Of a stretch of DNA of 64,000 bases, positions 55,408 through 64,000 are shown piece by piece. This stretch comes from Hortaea werneckii (taxonomy: Eukaryota; Ascomycota; Dothideomycetes; Mycosphaerellales; Teratosphaeriaceae), in contig JBAOKB010000166.1 of assembly GCA_037044905.1 (NCBI GenBank), positions 248,001 through 312,000 of the forward strand, given 5' to 3'. The notes under the pieces were generated by a model. That model was not told where the DNA came from. It searched no databases and saw only the letters and a list, made by a program, of their open reading frames with translations. Made by a program: the position numbers and the translations under genes. Each line of letters starts with the position of its first letter. Positions within the stretch are counted from its first letter, which is position 1.

Positions 55408-56941
55408 GGTTGTGAAAGTATGTGGGTGGTATTACTTGATGCTCGAGGAGTCAGAGACACTAGCAAGATAAAGGATGGTGCTGTTGCCCTTGATGGATGA
55501 TCGAGTTGATGCTGGATGTTGTTTCAATTGAATGAATGTGAAGGATGGCGAAAGTAACGCGTTGTGGCGTCGAGGATTTGTGGTAGATGATTGTTGATGG
55601 TCTAAAAGAGTCTGCGGGCGTGCTCGTTTCGTCGCCGGTCTGACGTCGTGGTTGCTGCAACAAAGTGACACAGGATGCGGCGGGCTACTTTTGACGCTTG
55701 ACTACCGACATGGACAGCCAATGCCGTAGCGCCACAAATGATTGTTTGATGCAGTGTTTGAGTTGAGCGCGATGCAATGGGGGGAGTGAGGCGCCAGGCT
55801 AGATGTACCAAGGACTGTATATGTTGCACCCCTTCCTGGTCACGAAGTAGGGAGCGAGGGTCGAGAGCCCGATCTGTAGGCAAAGCGAACGATTCATTGA
55901 TGCTGCACAACTACTGCTGCACGGTTGATCGCCATGCCCCTAGGAGGCACGCTTGATAAACGAAAACAACCAAAGCGAACGAATTACGTGCTGAGATCAC
56001 CGGGGTTATTTCACTTATCAGCATCGGGAAGAAGCAGCATCACGGCCTCTCGCCGTATCAGCGGGACGATGCTAGGCAGTGCTAGGCTTAGCACAGTGGT
56101 TGTCCGGCATGTTCGGTCGTGCCTCGTGGTCGGGCTCGACGGGGATGGAGGACGTTTGGGGATTTGTCCACGTTCTGGCGATAAGCAGGTACCCAGCCAA
56201 TCAGCGTGCGCCAATCCGACAGGGGGGTCTGAAGCCCCCTGCGACAGTGAAGGAGCGGAAGCGGTCGTAGCTTCTGTTCTCGGAAGAGAGGTGGGGCGCC
56301 TGAGATGCAAGATTGGCCCTATTCAGTGTTTTTCACAGCGACAACCACCCCGAGTGCATGTGATCACCTGTGATGTTCAGCCATCTTATCAGTTTCGCCA
56401 TGCTACAGGTATCAAGAAGTCGTCTAAACTTACCTCGGTTCCGAAGTGGCGCAGAAACATTCCCGCTCATCCCATGTCCTCCCACACGGCCAACGAAGGA
56501 CAGCTGCAGCATGAGACCGGGAAGAGTAATAGCCCTTCACGTTTCCGCCTGTCAAACGCCTGCAAGCTGCCGTCCTTCGCTGTCAATTCTAATAGCAGCC
56601 TATCGGTGAGCACGGTTTGCTCCAAGGCGAGCTGTTGGATAGTACATCGAAGGAGACATGTTCATTGCCATTGCTGCTCCCCCCTTGTTACCAGGCATCG
56701 ATCCAACACATCGGTTGACATGGTGTTGCGATAGGCGACCTCGCCTTCTCCTGCAATCCACCTCGATACTGATTAGTAGAGGTCTTCTGCCTTGGTTCAC
56801 ATTCAATGAAACTGGTAAGCTTGCTGAAGGGCTGGCAGCGACTAAGTCGTTGACTTGAGACCTGTCAACTTGGTCATTCTCATTCAAACATCTACCTCCT
56901 ACTTGACGACTTTCAAAAAAAATAGCTGCCCGCCCAGCTGT
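55408..56941. promoter_or_regulatory. AMT upstream region with several GATA sites
   Basis: Motifs fitting the HGATAR consensus of AreA/NIT2-type nitrogen regulators occur at about 55466-55471, 55954-55959, 56015-56020, 56179-56184 and 56385-56391, in both orientations. Clusters of this sort upstream of an ammonium permease fit nitrogen catabolite control, but isolated GATA motifs are common by chance. No conserved gene is seen in the 1.5 kb; the plus-strand frame at 55925-56734 lacks any recognisable domain. Confidence 0.4.
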
Positions 56942-57714
56942 CTACATGAAGTCGTCCAAGAAGTCCGCATCACGATCCTGATTGCTGGACATCGCCATGT
57001 TGTCTTCCGTATGCAGATCGTCGTACATATGGTCTTTCTGCCACTTCTGCTGCGCATACTCTTCCGCTTTCTTCCTGTCTTGCTGCTTCTGCAGATGGCG
57101 TATCCATCAGCATCACGCTCTCGATAAAGAGTCGTCGAAGAGACACTCGGAGCACCACATACCTTGTCCTGAGCAGCCATCCTCTCCCTGCGCCTGATGT
57201 CTTTTTCCCTCTCTGCCTTTTCCGCCCTGAGATCCGGATGCTTTTCCTCTCTCGTCTTGTTCAACCTGTTGATGATCGCATTCTCCCTCTGCTGAACATA
57301 GACCCGCTTCACCATCTTGTTATCCTTGAACCCTACCTGTCCGGTCGCCATGTCCCCACTCTTCTTTAGATTCGACCATGGTGTATAGATCACTGTGACA
57401 TTGTCCTTCTTGTTGCCTTCAATCGAGTTGGCCTTGGTGAGTTGTGCGCAGTCCGTAAGCAGGTCTTCGGGGATGGATGTCCATGTCTCTCCCTCGTCAG
57501 CGCGAAGCCGGAGGTAGATATGTGCGGAGGATAGATTGTCGACGTGAAACCAGACGTCCTCCTGCCAACCGTGCGCTATGAGATCCTCGTCTCTGTCAAT
57601 GTTAGTAAAGTCTCCGATGTCAGAGATCTAGAGCGCCTTACTCTCCACTTTGTCCTTGCCTACGTAGATGAAGGCAGGCGGATCGACCACCTTGCTAGTG
57701 AAGTAATACACCAT
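56942..57714 (-). CDS. CCDC25-like protein (NFACT-R/DUF814 domain)
   Basis: This is the fungal counterpart of CCDC25, built on the NFACT RNA-binding fold. There are three exons: 57642-57714, 57163-57590 and 56942-57088, with introns of 51 and 74 nt. The spliced length is 215 residues. It starts MVYYFTSKVVDPPAFIYVGK, continues VENEDLIAHGWQEDVWFHVD and SSAHIYLRLR, and has the conserved VIYTPWSNLKKSGDMATGQV. The C-terminal third is a highly charged coiled coil (RLNKTREEKHPDLRAEKAER) and ends in an acidic DADFLDDFM. The second exon begins at an ACGAGG just after a CAGAG acceptor; one base earlier would not keep phase. Every exon closes. The animal protein binds DNA and RNA and sits at membranes; the fungal role is unknown. 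Confidence 0.9.
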
Positions 57715-57945
57715 CTTGCACAGCGCTGTCCTTGACGTATAATGGGTTTGCGAATATAACGTAGGCTGAGCGACCTTCACATGCAAAACCGATAGGCTGA
57801 GAATTGGAGAAGCTAGGGCCACTGCGCAAACACAAGCGGAAACAGCAAGCAAGTTGAGGTGATACCGTTTACGCAAACAATACGCACCAAGCTCTCAATA
57901 TCTTCACTAACGGAGTGGTAAATCAGGGCCATTAAGTCGAGATAG
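57715..57945. promoter_or_regulatory. 231-bp divergent promoter between CCDC25-like gene and KDSR
   Basis: The two start codons face away from each other across 231 bp, so the promoters overlap. The region is not GC-rich, and I see no obvious canonical TATA box on either side. Shared transcriptional control is possible but unproven. Confidence 0.45.
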
Positions 57946-59152
57946 ATGGCTTTAGGATTGTTCTGGGCGTCTGTTTGCCTTTGCATCTTCATCACAATCC
58001 TTGCCGCCGACATAATGGGTCTCTTCAGTAGAAAAAACCATTTCGACGTAGATGGCAGAGTGCGTCAAATCCGAAGCAGCTTGGTTGAGACTGGCAACAT
58101 CGTTGACATCTACTGCAGACAATCTTGCTCACGGGTGGCTCACAAGGCATGGGACGAGGCTTGGCCAAGCTGCTCGCTGAGAAAGGTGCGAACATAGTGA
58201 TTGTGGCAAGGAATCAGCAAAAGCTCGATGAAGCATTGTCTTACATCTCAGTACGTAGCTTGCGTAGAGGGCACCACGATCGCTGCAATTCTCTTCTGAC
58301 CTGCGTTTTCAGTCTGCTGCCAAAAACCCGCAGACCCAGCGTTTTCATGCCATCAGTGCCGATATGACCAAGCCCGAAGAAAACGCACGTATTCTGTCAG
58401 AGACTACGGCATGGAACAATGGCAACCCCCCTGATATAGTCTGGGCAAATGCTGGAGTTTCCGTTCCTACATTGTTCATCGATACGCCACTGGAAACCCT
58501 ACGAAGCCAGATGGACATAAACTACTGGGCCGCCACTTATCTCGCCCACGCCACCCTCCGCCTCTGGCTTAAGCCTACATCCTCCAAAACAGACACGCTG
58601 AATGAAGCGAAACCCCCAGCGCAGCCCCGCCACTTCATCATGACTTCGTCCGTCGTCTCCTTCTGCGGCCTCGCAGGCTACGCCCCTTACTCCCCCGCCA
58701 AATCCGCCCTGCGCTCTCTAGCCGACACCTTACGCAGCGAGCTCAACATGTACAACGCATACCGGCACTCGCACCCTGCCGCCGGCCCCTCGGCCGACAT
58801 CCAGATCCACTGCGTCGTCCCCGGCACCATCACCTCGCCCGGCCACTCGCAGGAGCAGGAGCTCAAACACCCCGTCACCAAGGTCCTGGAGGACAGCGAC
58901 CCGGCGCAAACCGAGGACGAGGTCGCGCTTGCGAGCGTGAAGGGGCTAGAAAGGGGCGAGTACCTCATTACCACCCAGTGGCTGGGCAACCTCATGCGGG
59001 TGGGGATGCTAGGGGGCAGTCCCCGCAACAATTGGTTCCTGGATACCGTGCTCAGCTGGGTCGTGAGTTTTGCGTGGTTGTTCGTTGGCCCGGATATGGA
59101 AGGGAAAGTGTGGGATTGGGGGAAGAAGAATGAGGTCAAGTTGCCGAGTTGA
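57946..59152 (+). CDS. TSC10: 3-ketodihydrosphingosine reductase (Tsc10/Ksr1)
   Basis: This short-chain dehydrogenase of the ER reduces 3-ketodihydrosphingosine to dihydrosphingosine with NADPH, the second step of sphingolipid synthesis. Three exons: 57946-58059, 58119-58250 and 58313-59152, all in phase, giving 361 residues. An N-terminal membrane segment (MALGLFWASVCLCIFITILA) anchors it. The nucleotide-binding motif is LLTGGSQGMGRGLAKLLAEK; then DIVWANAG-type sequence (DIVWANAGVSVPTLF) and the catalytic S-Y-K set (SSVVSFCGLAGYAPYSPAKS, with Tyr and Lys in YSPAK). The C-terminal hydrophobic run LSWVVSFAWLFVG is a second membrane contact. The C-terminal exon is C-rich at third positions. It lies head to head with the CCDC25-like gene. 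Confidence 0.92.
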
Positions 59153-59813
59153 GAAGGGATACGGGTTTGAGATCATCACGGCCAGGGCTAAGTTTGAGAG
59201 TGGAATGGGACATAACGGCCAGGCCTATCGTGTCAGTGTTGATTGCTGTTTTGTGCGAGTGGAAGTCGTGGAGCAAGGAGTGCGCAGAAAACAAAAAGGA
59301 AAAGGGCAAAAGAAAAACGTTTAACAGCTGGGACACAAGCAGTCAGCCTATCGTGTCAGTGTAGTCGCGTCTCTTTCTAGTAAAAAAGTGACTCAAATTC
59401 CTGAACATGTTTTGTCCGTTTTCTACAACCTATGGTCGAATGTGTTCTAGTCTCCACTATGGTTGTATATGATTGCTAGCATTATGGCCAGGCTTTGCGC
59501 GACAGCACACCGTACCCCCCACCCCCAACACCCACACCTTTGCGCTACTGTACAGAAAAAGGCAAAAGAAAAACGTTCAACAGGAGCTGCGAAGTCAAAG
59601 ATCCAGGTTTTTAACGTAACGAGCAATGGGCCTTCCCGCTTTCAAGCGCTATCGCACAGTATCCAAGAGCTCAAAGGAAAAATTACTCTTTCTCGCCACT
59701 TTTATTGTGATTGGTCAAGGATCATTGATTATCCAAACAAGATGCTACAAGATATGTACAAGAGAAGACAAGGTGCGAAAGTAGTTTGTATGTATGAATA
59801 TGTGTCAAGGGGT
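59153..59813. repeat. 3' intergenic region with short direct repeats
   Basis: Two near-identical segments recur at short range. GCCTATCGTGTCAGTGT occurs at about 59223-59239 and again at about 59345-59361. GGCAAAAGAAAAACGTT occurs at about 59305-59321 and again at about 59560-59576, with AACAG close downstream of both. No gene is seen. Confidence 0.6.
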
Positions 59814-61337
59814 CTAAGATTGCTTCGCGTAGCCTGAAAAGAGTATGGTCAGAAATCCGCTTGGCATCGTTTGTGGTGAAGATAGCGGAGCGGAGCGACT
59901 TACTCTTGATGCGTGGTTCGTCTACCACCGGGTTAGGGTAAGTGCCGATCGACAAGGCGGCAACGACGAGCGAATTCTCCGTGACTACAAAATCGCCCAG
60001 GTCGAGACCGGGCGTGAGGTAGTAGGAGCAAACGTTTTCCAGGTCGAGTCGTTGCGGGTCACCGGGGCCATCGTGCGTGAGGGCATCGATGAGCAGGTAA
60101 TACCCCAGCGAGTTGTACATGGTGCCTTCATGCGTGAAAAAGGTGCCAGCTGGCTGTCCAGCACAGACCTTCTGGACTTCGTTGTTGCTGGCGCCTACGT
60201 TGCGTGCGTCCAGGAGAAAGGCGGAAGCCTCCGTACCTGATTGTGGTTGAACGACCTCATCAAAGAAGCCGGAGTAGATTGTTGTGGTTGGCACGTACGC
60301 CGAGTCGCCGCCGTCGCGCCGCAGGGTCTGGATGAATTGGCTGTTGTACTGCTGCTGCAATAGCGATGGCGGGAGAGGCTCGCCGAGAGATATGAAATCC
60401 GCGAAGACAGTGCCGTGATAATCTGGTGAGAAGGCGACATGGTCTGTCACTTTGTCGATAGTGGAAGGCCAGTATTTAAACGCCCACTGTGTGCAGATGT
60501 TTCCTTGAGACCATCCAGCGATAGCGACGTCCCTTCCATTGCTGATGCCGGAGATGTAGTTGATGGCATAGGCGACGTACTCAGCGTTAGTCTGGATATC
60601 GTTCAATTGGTAGCCTGGAATGTTCAGCCAGACTGGGTCAGCGACTGTAGAGCCTTGCAGTAAAGGGATAAGTTTCCTTGGAAGGTGGTGAAGCCAGTAT
60701 TGCCAGTACCGGGAACAAGGATGACAGGCTGAGGCGCTCCTTCACGCCCGTACTGAAAGTTTGGTGGGATGTATATCACACCTCGGAGTTCATCTTCAGA
60801 CAGGTCATAAGGGGCATCATCTTGCTGTGCCTTGGGATAGATCTTAGTCGGTGGGTTGCGAGGGTTACTGTTCTTTTCGCTGTTCTGTCCGGTCAAGCCG
60901 CCCTCGATGAAGTCCAATATACTCTCGGCATCGTCGCCTGTCAACCCATCCGCGACCAGGCGACCAGCTGCCGCGAAGATGTTGTTTGGCGTTGGGCTTG
61001 CTTGAAACACCGCAGATACCTGGGACATAGCCTGTTCTTGGGACGAAGGCGTGGCGGTAGGTATGATAGATGTGAGTTGCGACACTACGCCACCCAACCC
61101 ACCGACACTGCTGGCATCTTGGCCTATCTCCTGGAGATTGTCAAGAGCATCGCCAACGAAGCCGATAAGATCTCCGTCTGCAAGACCACCGACTACATCA
61201 TCCACGGTTCCCGTGACTCCACCCAGGAGGCCTCTCTCATCGAGCCCGGGGTCGCTGGTAGATGTTGTAGGAGGAAAAGAAAAGCCGGCCTTAATGAGCG
61301 AGCCAGTAACAGCAAGAAGAGGTACTAGAGAAGGCAT
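59814..61337 (-). CDS. Secreted CalB-like lipase, with one apparent frameshift
   Basis: This is a triacylglycerol lipase or esterase of the Candida antarctica lipase B type. The ATG at 61337 gives a secretion signal (MPSLVPLLAVTGSLIKAG). The first ~185 residues are Gly/Ser/Asp-rich and extra to CalB. The hydrolase part has the oxyanion segment PVILVPGTGNTGF, LNDIQTNAEYVAYAINYI, the nucleophile GWSQGNICTQWAFKYWPS, the Asp in TTIYSGFFDEVVQPQ and the His in FFTHEGTMYNSLGYYLL. Near 60665-60674 a base is missing, so GNL reads on into SLYCKAL instead of IPLLQGSTVADPVWLNIPGY. With that base exons 59904-61337 and 59814-59833 (70-nt intron) give 484 residues. The last exon adds only a few residues (YAKQS) and is the least certain part. 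Confidence 0.83.
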
Positions 61338-62333
61338 GATTATAACGGATGAAACAAGAACCCCAGTCACGATCGCGGGATGAAGATAGGCATCAGAGAG
61401 AATTGTAGCAAGGAAGAGTTTATTTTTGTCTCTCTCCGCTACTGACCTGCCAAGCAGATTTAGGCTCTAATGAAGGTTGACAACCACCTCCGCAATGACG
61501 GTTCCAAGACCGGGGGAAACTTGGGGCATGGATAGGTTGGATACTTGATCAGCAGAAAGGGCCTCGTAGGCCCATTGAGTAAGACAGAGGATGCCGAAGA
61601 TCGACGCCTCGGCATACGAATCGTGGAGCGCTAGAAGTCTAGGGGGTTGGCGCAAGTTCGGAAACTCTGGTAGCACAGTTCGTGATAGGTAAGGGGCCAT
61701 GGCCCGCGGAAAGGAGTACAGTACTGCGCAAAGGTCACCAACCAGAGGCCCAATTACGAAAAATAAAGAAAGTGCCATGTCCTTGCTCACGATGCTGATT
61801 CAAATAATCGCTAGTCACAAGCTCCGCTGCCATGTTGTGATTGGGAGAGATTCGGCGGTATGGAATGATTTTCCATCTGGGCATGGCGATTGACGTCCAG
61901 ACTTTAAAGTTTGAACGGCTCTGCTCATCGGTGCGGCACGTGTGGCCCACGTTGTGCTTTGGATTGCTATTTTGGGCCATGTCAAATGAAGATCAGCTGC
62001 ATCCCCAAACTGATCCCGAGCGATCTTGTCTTCCAACATCTGGTCATCTAATGCAAAGAATGCACGGGAGTGTACAACTCTTAGCAAAGCGATAGCGAAA
62101 TATTTGTCACGGAGCAAAGGCATCATTGAAGCGGCTAGAGCTTGCGACTCGCGCTTACAAAGCTACACTTTTGCACTTACCCTCGCTGGACGCACCGGCA
62201 TTAGGGGAGCAATGTCTGGCGGAGGACAGAGGGCGTAAGAAAATTGTTCGAATTGCAGAAGAGCGAACATTTTTGAAATTTGAATTCTCATACTCCGCAA
62301 GGGTTCAAGTCATCTGCTGATGTTGGAAGATGG
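61338..62333. other. Upstream region of lipase and 3' region of kinase
   Basis: About 1 kb. Minus-strand frames at 61467-61790 and 61735-61980 are hydrophobic or mixed and have no motif. I do not call a gene. Confidence 0.4.
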
Positions 62334-63918
62334 TTAGCCTCCTCTCACAATCTCGCCGCTTTCAATCAAGTCGGCAAGAAACCATTCGTCCCAATAAATA
62401 CTCTCGCTGTCTTGCCGGTCTTCGGGATCCCAGTGCAGCATCTTCCTCATAAATGCTATGAATTGTGCTTTCTCTGATCCTTCTAGTCTCTGATCCATAT
62501 GCTCCAAGCTATTCTCTGGAATTGGTACCAGGTTCTTCCAATTGCCTAGGTCGGGCATGGATTGTCAGCAAAATGCGGCCATTAATCAAGGACAGAGGAA
62601 CAATGGTGCTGCCGTGCGTACCATTTTTATCCCAATACTGATCGGCTTTCTCACCGCATCGCTGCAGGAATTTTAGAGGAGGCGGGCCCAAGAGCGATAT
62701 CATTTGCGCAAGATGATGGGCCTCTGAGTACTGACCCTCTGAGTCCTGAGGGTTAAAGAGGCGTTTTGGCTGGAAAAGATCCCATAGCTGTCGCACACAG
62801 TCTCATTAGCTACGGCCCAATCGGATAGCCCGAGATCTTCAATAGGCCTGACTCTTGCTACTTCACCTCGCGAAACTTACCACCATAGCGAAGCCCCAGA
62901 CATCGACTTCATAGCCCCACGGTAGGCCAAGTATCACCTCCGGTGCACGGTACACATTGGGCATGATAAGATCAGTGTGTACTTGGCCACCAAACCTCCC
63001 TTCGCTAAGGTCGGTGATACAAGGTTCTCCTTTGCTCAACGGCATTGGCCGCGACAAGTAAATGGTGCGATCATCAAGTTCTTTTCGCAGACATGGATTC
63101 TCGATCTCATACCGCTCAAATTTGGCCAGGACGGAATGATCGTGAATTCCGAGTAACATATTCGAAGGCTGAAGATCTGGAATAAACGTGAGCTGGGGCT
63201 GTCTGTATTTACGTCGCCTCTAGCAAGGCGTACCAGTATGTATCACACGCGCCTCTTTGTGCAAGAACTGTAGGCCTGACAGTATGCATCTGAGTGTCTG
63301 CCTAATCAATGAAGCGCTGAACAACCCGTCTGGAGTCAACTCCTTCAGCTCGCCGAGACTTATGCCGAGTGGTTGGTGGACCAGACAGATATGCCTTCCA
63401 TGCGGTCCCTGTAGTTCGAAAGAATCATACATCTTCCTTATGTATTTCTGCCCTTCATGAGTCGATCGCAGGCCATTGATCTCCTCGTAGATGGGAAGTT
63501 CTCGATGGTACTTCGAGTTGTTGATGTAGATCTTCAGTGCGACGTAGTCAGATTGTTTTTGAACATCTCGACATAGCCAGACAGTCGATGCTGATCCAAA
63601 ACCCAGTTTGCCGATCACTTTGTACCGATCGTTAAGGACGTCTCCGAGCCTGACGGGGTAGTAGTGCCGACTCTGATATTCATTCAATGTCTCTTCTTCA
63701 ACGACATAGGACGGGTCTATCCTTTCAAAAGAAGGATTCGATAGTTTGTTCTTGGCTACAGAATGACCAAGCCTCCATGTAGATCTGGGCTCTGTTGCAA
63801 GACACCCTCTGACATTCAGCTGTTGATTCTTCCTGGGCGTATGGCTGAATGACCAGGCGTGGCGTCCCAAGAACGGCGTAAAGCGCTGCCGTGAGCACGA
63901 GGCGGACATGAGACTCAT
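62334..63918 (-). CDS. SRPK-like protein kinase
   Basis: This Ser/Thr kinase belongs to a fungal branch of the SRPK group. Four exons: 63234-63918, 62881-63176, 62622-62787 and 62334-62545, giving 452 residues with all phases closed. The Gly-loop is GKLGFGSASTVWL and the catalytic Lys is in VALKIYINN. The HRD position reads VIHTDLQPSNMLLG, using the HTD form usual in SRPKs with catalytic Asp kept. The DFG position reads TDLSEGRFGG, so Phe-Gly is replaced by Leu-Ser, while the metal-binding Asp stays. APE is present in YRAPEVILGLPWGYEVDVWG, and HLAQMISLLGPPP and RKMLHWDPEDRQ complete the C-lobe. The first ~50 residues are Arg/Ser-rich and could be a mitochondrial or targeting segment, by inference only. 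The ATG at 63918 precedes them. Substrate unknown. Confidence 0.85.
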
Positions 63919-64000
63919 GACTTTAGTGAAGGGAGTACTACACACAAGGAATAATGGGCCCGGAAGAACCAAATAGGTTCTCAGTACCCAGTGACCACTA

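Noticed and set aside
1..64000. CRISPR arrays, insertion sequences, bacterial operons, RIP-like AT-rich blocks, viral genes
   Set aside because: No regularly spaced repeats, transposase motifs, AT-rich TpA-loaded stretches or virus-like domains were seen. The gene set is nuclear eukaryotic.

Overview
The window is nuclear DNA of a filamentous ascomycete (Pezizomycotina; a Dothideomycete is my best guess, at low confidence). The signs are short GT-AG introns of about 49-115 nt, monocistronic genes on both strands, fungal-restricted families (fungal Zn2Cys6-type regulator middle region, DUF3425 bZIP, DUF2293, CalB-type lipase, DHA1 transporter with the KNWG-IHAKQEE loop), and housekeeping genes whose closest patterns are fungal. 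I saw no CRISPR array, insertion sequence, rRNA, convincing tRNA, virus-like gene or secondary-metabolite cluster. I did not find a previously undescribed biological system, and the gene content is largely ordinary.

Layout. 1-13.5 kb: GLE1 mRNA-export factor (+), a DUF2293 protein (-), the ESSS/NDUFB11 subunit of complex I (+), a small hydrophilic protein (+), a signal-peptide-bearing agmatinase (-), a SUZ-domain protein (-) and a conserved protein of unknown function (+). 13.5-27 kb: a BOR1-type anion/borate transporter (-), a long alpha/beta hydrolase (-), a DUF3425 bZIP factor (-), a fatty-acid-hydroxylase-family membrane protein (+) and a fungal transcription-factor-like protein without a visible zinc cluster (-). 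27-40 kb: NOP4 (+), a four-exon DAP1-like haem-binding protein (-), a DHA1 MFS transporter (-), MSH5 (-) and EMC5 (-). 40-50 kb: mitochondrial HSP78 (-) head-to-head with eEF1B-beta (+), a PAP2 lipid phosphatase (-) and CUS2 (-). 50-64 kb: a PAF-acetylhydrolase-like protein (+), a second DUF2293 protein (-), an ammonium transporter (-), a CCDC25-like protein (-) head-to-head with 3-ketodihydrosphingosine reductase (+), a secreted CalB-like lipase (-) and an SRPK-like kinase (-).

The most striking signal is technical or evolutionary rather than functional. About 30 one-base indels interrupt conserved coding regions in 14 genes; most are deletions and many lie in short homopolymers. In most of these genes, exon arithmetic closes to a multiple of three only after correcting them. 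At least 11 other genes (NDUFB11, agmatinase, SUZ, bZIP, TF-like, NOP4, DAP1, EMC5, EFB1, CCDC25, KDSR, kinase) are clean. HSP78 alone carries eight. Key motifs are otherwise intact, so uncorrected sequencing or assembly errors are the leading explanation. Any annotation built from open reading frames alone will split or truncate these genes.

The genes do not form one pathway. Themes that recur are lipids and sphingolipids (KDSR, PAP2, lipase, PAF-AH, fatty acid hydroxylase, DAP1), nitrogen use (ammonium transporter, agmatinase), RNA metabolism (GLE1, NOP4, CUS2, SUZ) and mitochondria (NDUFB11, HSP78). Coordinates of multi-exon genes were derived by hand from splice signals and could be off by a base or two.
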